Assembly (NCBI GenBank): GCA_022712475.1
Contig: JALAGK010000529.1
Location: 1 to 8,998 of the forward strand
Reading direction: 5' to 3'
DNA: 8,998 nucleotides
From: Enterobacteriaceae bacterium
GTDB taxonomy: Bacteria; Pseudomonadota; Gammaproteobacteria; Enterobacterales; Enterobacteriaceae
Of the stretch, positions 1 to 8,585 are shown piece after piece. The translations under genes and the position numbers were made by a program. Numbering within the stretch: position 1 is the first letter of the stretch; the number at the start of each line of letters is the position of its first letter. The notes beneath the pieces were generated by a model. The model worked only from the letters and a program-made list of their open reading frames with translations, was not told the DNA's origin and made no database searches.

Positions 1-5
1 GGCTG

Positions 6-31
6 GCACGGGCCAGATGCCTGGCCCGTGC
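6..31 (-). terminator. Strong hairpin just downstream of tktB, possible terminator
   Basis: A perfect 11-bp inverted repeat (GCACGGGCCAG at 6-16, CTGGCCCGTGC at 21-31) encloses the 4-base loop ATGC and begins 29 bases past the tktB stop codon. Its position and GC-rich stem suit the 3' end of the talA-tktB transcript. No U-tract is visible on either strand: the five minus-strand bases left in the window after the stem are CAGCC, and the plus-strand side continues TGTGGG. It may therefore be an RNA-stabilising 3' hairpin or a terminator shared with a gene beyond the left edge, rather than a classical intrinsic terminator. Confidence 0.5.
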
Positions 32-60
32 TGTGGGTTACGCGTCAGGCGAGCGCGCAC

Positions 61-2055
61 TCAGTGCCCTGAAACCAGGCGTGCTTTTTTCACCACGTTT
101 TCAACCGTAAAACCAAAGTAAGGAAACAGCTTTTCGGCAGGAGCCGATTCACCAAACCCTGTCATGCCAACCACGGCGCCTTTCAGTCCTACGTACTTAT
201 ACCAGTAATCTGCAATACCGGCTTCTACCGCCACGCGGGCGCTAACATCAGAAGGCAGAACAGCTTCCCGCCAGGCCTCGTCCTGGGCATCGAACACGTC
301 AGTGGAGGGCAGTGATACCACCTGCACCTTAAGCCCGTCTTGCGTGAGTTTGTCTGCTGCCAGCACGGTGATTTCCATCTCAGAGCCGGTAGCAATCAGA
401 ATCACATCGGGTTTCCCCTCACAGGCTTTCAGCACGTAACCACCGCGGGCGATATCAGCGAGTTGCTGCGGGGTTCTGTCCATTTGTGTCAGGTTCTGGC
501 GTGAGAGAATGAGGGCCGTCGGACCGTGATGGCGCTCAACGGCCGCTTTCCAGGCTACCGCCGCTTCTACCTGGTCACACGGTCGCCAGGTGCTGAAGTT
601 TGGCGTCAGGCGCAGGCTTGCAAGTTGCTCGACCGCCTGGTGCGTAGGACCATCTTCGCCAAGACCAATCGAGTCGTGGGTATAGACCATGATTTGCCGC
701 GCTTTCATCAGTGCTGCCATGCGAGCCGCATTGCGTGCATATTCCACAAACATCAGGAAGGTTGCGGTGTAAGGCACAAAGCCACCGTGGTGGGCAATAC
801 CGTTAGCAATGGCCGTCATACCAAACTCGCGTACGCCGTAATGGATGTAATTTCCGGCGATATTTTCTTTGAGCGAGGTTGAGCCCGACCAGAGCGTCAG
901 GTTACTGGGCGCGAGGTCTGCCGAGCCGCCGAGCAGCTCCGGCAGTACCGGGCCAATCACATTAAGTACGTTCTGGGAGGCTTTACGGGTAGCAATTTTA
1001 GCCGGATTTTCCTGCAGTTTTTTTACCAGCTGCATGGTCGTTTCGTCCCAGGAAGGCGGAAGCTCGCCGCGCATGCGGCGTGTAAACTCTGCTGCCAGCT
1101 CCGGGTGCGCCTGCTGATAAGCGGCGAATTTGCCGTTCCAGTCTGACTCACGCTTCTCGCCTTTTTCACGCGCATCCCAGCCCTGGTAAATGTCTTTTGG
1201 GATAACAAACGGCGGCTCATTCCAGCCAAGCTGTTTGCGCGCCAGTGCCACTTCTTCCTCGCCCAGCGGCGAACCGTGCGCTTCCTCTTTACCCGCTTTA
1301 TTCGGTGAACCAAAGCCAATCACGGTACGGCAGATAATCAGCGACGGTTTATCTTTTACCTGTTTCGCCTCTTCAATAGCACGCTTAATCGCCTTCGGGT
1401 CATGACCATCAATCTCGTGCACGACGTGCCAGTGATAGGCTTCAAAACGCTTTGCGGTATCGTCGGTGAACCAGCCTTCGGTTTCACCATCAATAGAAAT
1501 ACCGTTGTGGTCATAAAAACCAATTAGCTTGCCAAGTCCGAGCGTGCCCGCAAGCGAACAAGCTTCGTGTGAGATACCTTCCATCAGGCAGCCGTCGCCC
1601 ATAAACACCCAGGTGTAATGGTCCACAATGTCATGACCAGGCTGGTTGAACTGAGCTGCCAGGGTACGTTCAGCAATCGCCAGTCCCACCGCGTTGGCCA
1701 GCCCCTGACCAAGCGGCCCGGTCGTGGTTTCAACACCGGGCGTATAGCCAATTTCCGGATGACCTGGCGTTTTGGAATGTAGCTGGCGGAAATTTTTCAA
1801 CTCATCCAGCGAGAGACCGTAGCCGGTAAGATGCACCAGGCTGTAGAGCAACATTGAGGCGTGACCGTTGGAGAGGATAAACCGGTCGCGATCGTACCAG
1901 GTGGGGTTACTTGGGTTGTGCTTAAGAAAGTCATTCCACAGTACTTCAGCGATATCCGCCATTCCCATCGGCGCACCAGGGTGCCCCGAGTTGGCTTTCT
2001 GAACCGCGTCCATGCTCAGGGCGCGAATCGCATTGGCAAGAGCCTGACGAGTCAT
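61..2055 (-). CDS. tktB: Transketolase 2 (TktB)
   Basis: A thiamine-diphosphate and Mg2+ dependent cytosolic transketolase. It moves two-carbon ketol units between sugar phosphates (xylulose-5-P to ribose-5-P or erythrose-4-P) in the non-oxidative pentose phosphate pathway. The protein is 664 residues, against about 667 in E. coli TktB, whose last few residues it appears to lack. Visible family residues are His25 (SGHPG), His65, His99, the GDG...N cofactor/metal motif (Gly153-Asp154-Gly155, Asn184), His260, the catalytic Glu410 in VREFGM, His460, Asp468, His472 and Arg519. The domain order is ThDP-binding PP, Pyr, then C-terminal. I start at 2055 ([13 protein letters not shown]) because it matches the family N terminus and GGAG lies 6 bases upstream. 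An in-frame ATG at 2065-2067 would add MEHT and would place that Shine-Dalgarno inside the gene. It lies 18 bases after talA, probably in one operon. TktB rather than TktA is inferred mainly from the talA-tktB-maeB neighbourhood; in E. coli this pair is RpoS-linked. Confidence 0.96.
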   Translation of the reverse strand: MTRQALANAIRALSMDAVQKANSGHPGAPMGMADIAEVLWNDFLKHNPSNPTWYDRDRFILSNGHASMLLYSLVHLTGYGLSLDELKNFRQLHSKTPGHPEIGYTPGVETTTGPLGQGLANAVGLAIAERTLAAQFNQPGHDIVDHYTWVFMGDGCLMEGISHEACSLAGTLGLGKLIGFYDHNGISIDGETEGWFTDDTAKRFEAYHWHVVHEIDGHDPKAIKRAIEEAKQVKDKPSLIICRTVIGFGSPNKAGKEEAHGSPLGEEEVALARKQLGWNEPPFVIPKDIYQGWDAREKGEKRESDWNGKFAAYQQAHPELAAEFTRRMRGELPPSWDETTMQLVKKLQENPAKIATRKASQNVLNVIGPVLPELLGGSADLAPSNLTLWSGSTSLKENIAGNYIHYGVREFGMTAIANGIAHHGGFVPYTATFLMFVEYARNAARMAALMKARQIMVYTHDSIGLGEDGPTHQAVEQLASLRLTPNFSTWRPCDQVEAAVAWKAAVERHHGPTALILSRQNLTQMDRTPQQLADIARGGYVLKACEGKPDVILIATGSEMEITVLAADKLTQDGLKVQVVSLPSTDVFDAQDEAWREAVLPSDVSARVAVEAGIADYWYKYVGLKGAVVGMTGFGESAPAEKLFPYFGFTVENVVKKARLVSGH

Positions 2056-2061
2056 AGTGTG

Positions 2062-2065
2062 CTCC
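2062..2065 (-). promoter_or_regulatory. Ribosome binding site that decides the tktB start
   Basis: On the minus strand GGAG is followed by the 6-base spacer CACACT and then the ATG at 2053-2055. The G of the upstream in-frame ATG is the first base of this GGAG, so only the downstream ATG has it at a normal distance. This sets the tktB start 12 bases inside the longest open frame. Confidence 0.75.
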
Positions 2066-2073
2066 ATGTCGGG

Positions 2074-3024
2074 TTAAAGGCGGGCGGCGAGCAAGTCTTC
2101 GAGCTTGCGCTGATCGACGGCGAACAGACGAATACCGTCGGTGAGTTTCTCAACGGCCATTGGATCCAGATTGTGCTCCCAGCGGAACTCGGCTTCGCTC
2201 ATCGGCGATGGACGGTTGTATTTGTGTGGCGTGGGGATGAGTTTGCGTACTACTGGTTGCTCACTTTTTTGCAATTCTTCAAGCAGGTTGGGGGAGATAG
2301 TCAGGCGGTCGCAACCTGCCAGCGCCAGAATTTGCTCGGTGCGCCGAAAGCTCGCGCCCATAACGATGGTGTCGTAATTGTGCTGTTTGTAGTAGTCGTA
2401 AATGTTACGCACGGATTTGACACCGGGATCTTCTTCCACCACATAAGGGTCCATTGGCTGACGGCTGTTATACCAGTCGTAAATACGGCCAACGAACGGT
2501 GAAATCAGGAACACGCCCGCTTCAGCGCAGGCACGAGCCTGGGCGAAGGAGAAAAGCAGCGTCAGGTTGCAGTGAATGCCTTCTTTTTCCAGTTCGTGTG
2601 CGGCGCGGATGCCTTCCCATGTGGAGGCGAGCTTGATCAGGATGCGTGATTTATCAATGCCTTGCTCCTGATACAGTGCGACCAGATGGCGCGCTTTAGC
2701 AATGCTTTTTTCTTTATCGTAGGACAGGCGGGCATCCACCTCGGTGGAGACGCGCCCCGGAATGCTTTTGAGAATCTCAGTCCCGAAATTCACCGCCAGT
2801 TTATCGCAGGCACTGATGACCTGCTCTTCACGCTTGTCGCTGGCTTTACGCGCATATTCCAGCGCATCTTCGATGAGCCGGTCATAGTTTTTAAGCCCTG
2901 CGGCTTTAAGTAGTAGCGAGGGATTGGTAGTAGCGTCTTCAGGCTGATAGTGGCGGATGGATTCAATGTCACCGCTGTCGGCCACGACCGTGGTGAACTG
3001 CTTAATGGCTTCAAGTTGGTTCAT
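2074..3024 (-). CDS. talA: Transaldolase A (TalA)
   Basis: A class I Schiff-base transaldolase of the cytosolic non-oxidative pentose phosphate pathway. It transfers a dihydroxyacetone unit from sedoheptulose-7-P to glyceraldehyde-3-P, giving erythrose-4-P and fructose-6-P. The 316 residues equal the length of E. coli TalA, and the sequence is nearly collinear with it. The active site is intact: Lys131 in [12 protein letters not shown] is the Schiff-base lysine (Lys132 in TalB), with Asp16 (ADSGD), Glu95 (STEVDAR) and the conserved run [18 protein letters not shown] sits 8 bases before the ATG. It is the first gene of a likely talA-tktB operon, divergent from maeB across 267 bases. The TalA name rests on N-terminal sequence ([19 protein letters not shown]) and the tktB neighbour; TalB lies in another chromosomal context in enterics. 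The enzymes on either side of erythrose-4-P and glyceraldehyde-3-P exchange are thus made together. Confidence 0.97.
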   Translation of the reverse strand: MNQLEAIKQFTTVVADSGDIESIRHYQPEDATTNPSLLLKAAGLKNYDRLIEDALEYARKASDKREEQVISACDKLAVNFGTEILKSIPGRVSTEVDARLSYDKEKSIAKARHLVALYQEQGIDKSRILIKLASTWEGIRAAHELEKEGIHCNLTLLFSFAQARACAEAGVFLISPFVGRIYDWYNSRQPMDPYVVEEDPGVKSVRNIYDYYKQHNYDTIVMGASFRRTEQILALAGCDRLTISPNLLEELQKSEQPVVRKLIPTPHKYNRPSPMSEAEFRWEHNLDPMAVEKLTDGIRLFAVDQRKLEDLLAARL

Positions 3025-3061
3025 GTATGCGACTCCATGATTATCAGTGATTTATGCTGCC

Positions 3062-3084
3062 TTCCGCCGCACCCTTTGGCGGAA
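3062..3084 (-). other. Hairpin in the talA leader
   Basis: A perfect 7-bp inverted repeat (TTCCGCC at 3062-3068, GGCGGAA at 3078-3084) with a 9-base loop, 38 bases upstream of the talA start codon. If transcription starts near 3101 it would be folded in the talA 5' untranslated RNA. No U-run follows it in either direction, so it is not an intrinsic terminator. Function is unknown; RNA stability or translation control are possibilities. Confidence 0.4.
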
Positions 3085-3107
3085 AAGTTTGAGATGCATA
3101 ACAAAAA

Positions 3108-3114
3108 AGCATAG
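3108..3114 (-). promoter_or_regulatory. Candidate sigma-S type -10 element for talA
   Basis: The minus strand reads TGCTATGCTT here. CTATGCT differs by one base from the CTATACT core preferred by RpoS, including the C just before the hexamer, and a T follows. No good -35 lies 16-18 bases upstream, which RpoS tolerates. Expected start of transcription is about 3101, giving a leader near 77 bases. E. coli talA and tktB are reported RpoS-dependent, which fits. The call is inference from a short match. Confidence 0.4.
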
Positions 3115-3291
3115 CAGACGGGTGTGGCATTGCAGTTGTGGTTCTGTAACATGTTGTCTAAAAATTTCTAACACTTTCCGGCGCGCAATGGTGAGAGTAT
3201 GGCGCTGTTCAAAGTTTACAAACCGGGGAGAGGAGATACTTAACAACCCTAACCCTGCACATGTTCAGAACAAAAACACAGGTACAACACG

Positions 3292-5571
3292 ATGGATGAG
3301 CAGTTAAAACAGAGCGCCCTCGATTTTCACGAATTCCCTGTCCCTGGCAAAATTCAGGTTTCGCCGACCAAGCCGCTGGCCACTCAGCGCGACCTTGCCC
3401 TGGCCTATTCGCCAGGCGTAGCGGCACCCTGTCTGGAAATTGCCGCCGATCCGCTGGCTGCCCACAAATACACCGCGCGCGGTAATCTGGTCGCAGTGGT
3501 GTCCAACGGCACGGCTGTGTTGGGGCTTGGCAATATTGGCGCGCTCGCCGGTAAGCCGGTAATGGAAGGCAAGGGCGTACTGTTTAAAAAGTTCGCCGGT
3601 ATTGACGTATTTGACATTGAAGTGGACGAGACCGACCCGGATAAACTCATTGATGTTGTGGCGGCGCTGGAGCCGACCTTCGGTGGTATCAACCTTGAAG
3701 ATATCAAGGCGCCGGAGTGCTTTTACATTGAGCAGAAGCTGCGTGAGCGTATGAATATTCCGGTGTTCCACGACGACCAGCACGGCACGGCCATTATCTG
3801 TACCGCAGCGGTACTTAACGGTCTGCGTGTGGTGAAAAAGAACATTTCCGATGTGCGTCTTGTAGTGTCCGGCGCAGGCGCATCTGCGATTGCCTGTATG
3901 AACCTGCTGGTGGCGTTGGGCATGCAAAAGCACAACATTGTGGTCTGTGACTCACGCGGTGTTATCTATAAAGGCCGCGAAGAGAACATGGCGGAAACCA
4001 AAGCCGCCTACGCGGTGGACGACGACGGCAGGCGCAGCCTCGAAGAGGTCATTGCTGGCGCGGATATTTTCCTTGGCTGTTCAGGTCCAGGCGTCATGAA
4101 GCCGGAAATGGTTGAGAAAATGGCTCCATCACCGCTGATTCTGGCGCTTGCCAACCCGGAGCCGGAAATCCTGCCGCCGTTGGCAAAAGCGGTACGTCCG
4201 GATGCCATCATTTGTACCGGTCGTTCGGACTACCCCAACCAGGTTAACAACGTACTGTGCTTCCCGTTTATCTTCCGTGGCGCGCTCGACGTGGGTGCGA
4301 CGGCAATTAATGAAGAGATGAAGCTCGCTGCCGTGCATGCGATTGCTGAACTGGCGCTTGCCGAGCAAAGTGAAGTAGTGGCATCGGCCTACGGTGACCA
4401 GGAGCTGTCGTTTGGTCCGGAATACCTGATCCCCAAGCCGTTTGACCCACGTCTTATTGTGAAAATTGCGCCGGCTGTGGCGAAAGCTGCCATGGACTCT
4501 GGCGTGGCGACGCGCCCGATTGAAGACTTCAACGCCTACCGCGAAAAGCTGGAGGAGTTTGTCTACAAAACCAACCTGTTTATGAAGCCCGTTTTCTCAC
4601 TGGCGCGCAAAGAACCCAAGCGCGTGGTGCTGGCAGAAGGGGAAGATACCCGCGTGCTTCATGCCACTCAGGAGTTGGTGACATTAGGGCTGGCGAAGCC
4701 GATTCTGATTGGTCGCCCGAGCGTAATTGAAATGCGCATCCAGAAGCTGGGGCTGCAAATTCAACCGGGCCGCGACTTTGAGATAGTGAACAACGAATCC
4801 GATCCGCGCTACAAAGAGTACTGGAACGAGTACTATGACATCATGAAGCGCCGTGGCGTGACCCAGGAGCAGGCACAGCGTGCGGTACTGAGCAACACAA
4901 CGGTGATTGGTGCCATCATGGTGCACCGCGGCGAGGCAGACGCGCTGATTTGCGGCACCATCGGAGAGTATCACGAGCACTTCTCGGTGGTGGAAAAGCT
5001 GTTTGGCTACCGGGATGGGGTGAAAGCGGCCGGTGCTATGAACGCGCTGCTGCTGCCAAGTGGCAACACCTTCATTGCCGATACCTATGTGAATGCCGAC
5101 CCAACGCCGGAGCAGTTGACCGAAATCGTCCTGATGGCGGCCGAGACCGTGCGCCGCTTCGGTATTGAGCCGAAGGTGGCGCTGCTGTCTCACTCTAACT
5201 ACGGTTCATCGGACGCGTCAGGGGCGCTGAAGATGCGTGAGACCCTGGCGCTGGTACGCGAGCGAGCACCGGATCTGATGGTTGACGGTGAAATGCACGG
5301 CGATGCGGCATTGGTTGAAAGCATCCGCAACGACCGTATGCCGGACAGTCCGCTGAAGGGTTCTGCCAATATTCTTATTATGCCGAACATGGAAGCGGCG
5401 CGTATCAGCTATAACCTGTTGCGTGTTTCAAGCTCCGAAGGGGTAACCGTAGGCCCGGTGTTGATGGGCGTGGCAAAGCCAGTACACATTCTGACCTCTA
5501 TTTCCTCTGTGCGTCGCATTGTGAACATGGTGGCGCTGGCGGTGGTTGAAGCCCAGACCGGCGTGCTGTAA
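3292..5571 (+). CDS. maeB: NADP-dependent malic enzyme with phosphotransacetylase-like domain (MaeB)
   Basis: Oxidatively decarboxylates malate to pyruvate, releasing CO2 and NADPH, in the cytosol. It links the TCA cycle to pyruvate/acetyl-CoA and supplies NADPH during growth on C4 acids or acetate. The 759 residues equal the E. coli MaeB length. Residues 1 to about 425 are the malic enzyme part: Tyr39 (AYSPGV), Lys94 (EGKGVLFKK), metal ligands Glu136-Asp137 (NLEDIKAP) and Asp162 (DDQHGT), the Rossmann motif SGAGAS (193-198), Asn288 (ANPEPE) and Asn320. Residues about 430-759 form a phosphate acetyl/butyryl transferase-like domain, with conserved LCSHSN-type [11 protein letters not shown] and [10 protein letters not shown]. 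In the E. coli protein this domain serves oligomerisation and acetyl-CoA inhibition rather than PTA activity. The start is ATG at 3292, matching the family N terminus; its Shine-Dalgarno is weak (AGG 9 bases upstream). It is monocistronic, followed by hairpins, and divergent from talA. Confidence 0.97.
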   Translation: MDEQLKQSALDFHEFPVPGKIQVSPTKPLATQRDLALAYSPGVAAPCLEIAADPLAAHKYTARGNLVAVVSNGTAVLGLGNIGALAGKPVMEGKGVLFKKFAGIDVFDIEVDETDPDKLIDVVAALEPTFGGINLEDIKAPECFYIEQKLRERMNIPVFHDDQHGTAIICTAAVLNGLRVVKKNISDVRLVVSGAGASAIACMNLLVALGMQKHNIVVCDSRGVIYKGREENMAETKAAYAVDDDGRRSLEEVIAGADIFLGCSGPGVMKPEMVEKMAPSPLILALANPEPEILPPLAKAVRPDAIICTGRSDYPNQVNNVLCFPFIFRGALDVGATAINEEMKLAAVHAIAELALAEQSEVVASAYGDQELSFGPEYLIPKPFDPRLIVKIAPAVAKAAMDSGVATRPIEDFNAYREKLEEFVYKTNLFMKPVFSLARKEPKRVVLAEGEDTRVLHATQELVTLGLAKPILIGRPSVIEMRIQKLGLQIQPGRDFEIVNNESDPRYKEYWNEYYDIMKRRGVTQEQAQRAVLSNTTVIGAIMVHRGEADALICGTIGEYHEHFSVVEKLFGYRDGVKAAGAMNALLLPSGNTFIADTYVNADPTPEQLTEIVLMAAETVRRFGIEPKVALLSHSNYGSSDASGALKMRETLALVRERAPDLMVDGEMHGDAALVESIRNDRMPDSPLKGSANILIMPNMEAARISYNLLRVSSSEGVTVGPVLMGVAKPVHILTSISSVRRIVNMVALAVVEAQTGVL

Positions 5572-5591
5572 ACACCAAAAAGCCGACGGTA

Positions 5592-5608
5592 TGTGCCGCT
5601 ATGGCACA
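5592..5608 (+). other. Small hairpin abutting the maeB terminator
   Basis: A 6-bp perfect stem (TGTGCC at 5592-5597, GGCACA at 5603-5608) with loop GCTAT. It ends one base before the long terminator stem at 5609, so the two helices could stack end to end in the maeB 3' RNA. Confidence 0.4.
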
Positions 5609-5638
5609 ACATTACGGGGGCTTCGGCCCCCGTAATGT
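5609..5638. terminator. maeB terminator hairpin with UUCG tetraloop, possibly bidirectional
   Basis: A perfect 13-bp stem (5609-5621 with 5626-5638) encloses TTCG closed by C-G, the very stable C(UUCG)G tetraloop. It starts 37 bases after the maeB stop codon, between convergent genes. The plus-strand tail GTGTTC is only weakly T-rich, so strength would come from the stem. In the minus direction it lies beyond the lipoprotein gene and could back up that gene's own terminator. Confidence 0.75.
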
Positions 5639-5654
5639 GTTCAGAAAGAATGGG

Positions 5655-5688
5655 AATCACGTTTCCTGCCAGTGTATGGAACGTGATT
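5655..5688 (-). terminator. Terminator hairpin overlapping the lipoprotein stop codon
   Basis: AATCACGTT (5655-5663) and AACGTGATT (5680-5688) form a perfect 9-bp stem with a 16-base loop, and a possible G-U pair and C-G pair extend it inward. On the minus strand the helix begins inside the TAA stop codon of the lipoprotein gene and is followed by CCCATTCTTTCTG, a moderately U-rich tail. It probably ends that gene's transcript. Confidence 0.55.
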
Positions 5689-6256
5689 ACTTCCAGTCGT
5701 ACTCAACAGCCAGTGCGTTCACGTCCTGCATGGTCTCCATTTGCAATGCAAGAAACTGCTTACCGAGCGTTTCAAGCTCTTGTTTATCGCTATCAGAGAC
5801 GTTTTCCTGCCCGGCCAGCTCCGCCATTTTGATGGCCAGTTTGTTGGCATCGACCATTTTGACCCGCAGCGCCTGACCTTCCTCGCTTTTAAGCTTCAGA
5901 GCCAGCAGTTGACGGTTAGCGCTTTCCTGCAATTTACGCGATTTAGCCAGCGTCTCCTGTAACATGCCTTGTTCGTCTTTGTCGTTAAACCACTGCACGT
6001 TTTCACGCAGCTTGTTCACTTCTGCTTCGTTGTTATTGATGATTTCGCCCATGGCACTGAGATCGTTTTTGATATCTTCGCCGTTTCCGGTAGACAGAGG
6101 CACGGGGGCTGGCGTAACAGGGGCAGCAGGCTGGCTTGCGCTAGCTGCGGCGCTCGCGGCTTTACCGGGCGCTTCAGAGGCAGTTTTATCACCGTTGTCG
6201 CAGCCGCTCAGTAACAGCGCCAGAACAGCAGTAACGAAAAGGGGATATTTATTCAT
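5687..6256 (-). CDS. Small predicted inner-membrane lipoprotein, uncharacterised
   Basis: I do not recognise this 189-residue protein. It has a lipoprotein signal peptide: MNKYPLF, hydrophobic residues 6-16, then lipobox Leu16-Ser17-Gly18-Cys19. Cys19 should be lipidated and become residue 1. The next residues are Asp20 and Asn21; Asp at +2 is the known Lol-avoidance signal in enterics and an amide at +3 strengthens it, so retention on the periplasmic face of the inner membrane is predicted. Residues about 22-60 are a low-complexity Ala/Pro/Ser/Thr linker. Residues about 61-189 are charged and apparently all-helical (Lys, Glu, Gln, Leu and Ala rich), plausibly a coiled coil or helical bundle, ending EYDWK. 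There is no other Cys. The start at 6256 is chosen because it opens the signal peptide and has AGGGA 6 bases upstream; the frame is open to 6355, but the extension would run through a candidate promoter. It sits alone, convergent with maeB, where E. coli has the eut operon. Confidence 0.85.
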   Translation of the reverse strand: MNKYPLFVTAVLALLLSGCDNGDKTASEAPGKAASAAASASQPAAPVTPAPVPLSTGNGEDIKNDLSAMGEIINNNEAEVNKLRENVQWFNDKDEQGMLQETLAKSRKLQESANRQLLALKLKSEEGQALRVKMVDANKLAIKMAELAGQENVSDSDKQELETLGKQFLALQMETMQDVNALAVEYDWK

Positions 6257-6294
6257 TGGTGTTCCCTTCAGGTTGTTCATTCCATTCAGGAAGT

Positions 6295-6300
6295 AGTATA
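6295..6300 (-). promoter_or_regulatory. Candidate -10 element for the lipoprotein gene
   Basis: TATACT on the minus strand (5 of 6 to TATAAT), preceded by CAGA, would start transcription near 6288 and give a leader of about 30 bases. The hexamer at a 17-base spacing (6318-6323) reads GTTCTC, a poor -35. Either an activator or an alternative sigma factor would help, or the call is wrong. Confidence 0.4.
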
Positions 6301-6362
6301 TCTGTACTTGATATTGCGAGAACAGAGGGCCAACAATGCGAAAAGTGCGCGCCATTAAAGTC

Positions 6363-6379
6363 GCGAGATTTTATCTCGC
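6363..6379. repeat. Perfect inverted repeat, possible operator
   Basis: GCGAGATTTTATCTCGC is a perfect 7-bp dyad (GCGAGAT / ATCTCGC) around TTT. Its centre is about 80 bases upstream of the inferred lipoprotein transcription start, a usual place for an activator or a distal repressor site. No T-run follows on either strand, so it is not a terminator. I do not recognise a matching regulator consensus. Confidence 0.4.
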
Positions 6380-6465
6380 CAAATTCCAGGAATGGAAAGT
6401 TGAGAAAGAGAAATTTGGGAATTTTTGGAAAATGTTCTGAAATAAATAAAAATGATTTTAACCAA

Positions 6466-6498
6466 ACTGGCCGCAAAACGGGTAGTTAAGCGGCCAGT
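6466..6498 (-). terminator. hemF rho-independent terminator
   Basis: On the minus strand, 16 bases after the hemF stop, ACTGGCCGC and GCGGCCAGT form a perfect 9-bp stem with a 15-base loop. This is followed by TTTGGTTAAAATCATTTTT. The U-rich tail is only on the minus strand, so it terminates the amiA-hemF transcript and separates it from the same-strand lipoprotein gene. Confidence 0.7.
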
Positions 6499-6514
6499 GA
6501 GCAGGACCGAGGGG

Positions 6515-8286
<1,772 letters not shown>

Positions 8287-8585
8287 ACGGCCCTGTTATT
8301 TATCTGAGATTTCCCTTTAACTGCATAGCGCCAGATGCAGGCAAACGGTGCGTCAGGTTTTTTGTCATGCGGCGCTAAGAACGGGGAGTTATCTTACAGT
8401 CTGGTGTTATAGCGTATCATTATCCGCGAAACGACCTGATTTTTGCGGCAAATGTTTTGCTTTTTATTTCAGGACGTGGCGGGCGGCTATTATGCCACTA
8501 TTGTGCGTGAAGTAAGTTAAGATATGGGCTATTTTTCCAGTAACTACCATAATTACTATTTTGGCGTCTTAAGGCAGGCAACCCT
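8287..8585. promoter_or_regulatory. Divergent amiA/ypeA regulatory region
   Basis: Two hundred and ninety-nine non-coding bases. Toward amiA (minus) the best -10 is TATAAC at 8406-8411, without a good -35. Between it and amiA lie two interlocking inverted repeats: CTGCAT/ATGCAG (8321-8326, 8335-8340) and TAGCGCC/GGCGCTA (8326-8332, 8371-8377); they share one base and could compete as RNA folds in the amiA leader. Toward ypeA (plus) a -10-like CATAAT lies at 8548-8553 inside the dyad AGTAA-N9-TTACT (8539-8557). GTGAA-N4-GTTAA at 8507-8520 loosely resembles a CpxR box (GTAAA-N5-GTAAA), with a mismatch in each half and a short spacer. I see no gene here. Confidence 0.45.

Larger units (their letters stand above)
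3025..3291. promoter_or_regulatory. Divergent talA/maeB regulatory region
   Basis: The 267 non-coding bases must hold the promoters of both talA (minus) and maeB (plus). For talA I see a candidate extended -10 CTATGCT (see separate entry) and a leader hairpin. For maeB the best candidate is weak: TTGTGG at 3136-3141, a 17-base spacer, then TAAAAA at 3159-3164, which would give a leader of about 120 bases. That leader contains a purine-rich Shine-Dalgarno-like run, GGGGAGAGGAGA at 3225-3236, which has no ATG, GTG or TTG within normal distance. An 86-codon open frame crosses this region on the plus strand but looks like chance. Promoter placement is by eye only. Confidence 0.5.
6257..6465. other. 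Non-coding stretch upstream of the lipoprotein gene
   Basis: Two hundred and nine bases without a credible gene. It holds the lipoprotein ribosome binding site and a candidate -10 at its left, the 17-bp inverted repeat at 6363-6379, an 11-base palindrome ATTCCAGGAAT at 6383-6393, and looser CCAAATT/AATTTGG arms at 6379-6385 and 6412-6418. From about 6395 to 6460 it is distinctly AT-rich compared with the neighbouring genes. Open frames across it in both strands (about 75-77 codons) lack ribosome sites and recognisable sequence. I see no remnant of eutS or eutR. Confidence 0.6.

Noticed and set aside
1861..2502. 213-codon plus-strand open frame across the tktB/talA junction
   Set aside because: It is antisense to two well-conserved genes, has no recognisable protein sequence, and follows from codon bias of the opposite strand.
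3062..3084. talA-leader hairpin as a REP element
   Set aside because: The 7-bp stem and loop do not match the GCCGGATGCGGCG type of enteric REP sequence, and it is a single copy in this window.
3047..3307. 86-codon plus-strand frame through the talA-maeB intergenic region
   Set aside because: Rich in Arg, Trp and Cys, no ribosome site, overlaps the maeB start in another frame and covers the probable promoters.
3304..3933. 209-codon minus-strand open frame inside maeB
   Set aside because: Entirely antisense to the conserved malic enzyme domain, low-complexity in feel, with no ribosome site or family resemblance.
4684..5193. 169-codon minus-strand open frame inside maeB
   Set aside because: Shadow of the phosphotransacetylase-like domain; His/Arg/Gln-rich composition is typical of a reverse-strand frame.
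3292..5571. maeB as a chimera or recent gene fusion
   Set aside because: Malic enzyme plus phosphotransacetylase-like domain in 759 residues is the normal architecture of enteric MaeB.
6257..6355. N-terminal extension of the lipoprotein gene to 6355
   Set aside because: It would bury the signal peptide 33 residues inside the protein, runs through a TATACT promoter-like element, and the ATG at 6256 has its own well-spaced AGGGA.
6256..6489. Plus-strand 77-codon frame before hemF as a possible eutR remnant
   Set aside because: Its translation shows no helix-turn-helix or AraC-family sequence and nothing like the EutR C terminus.
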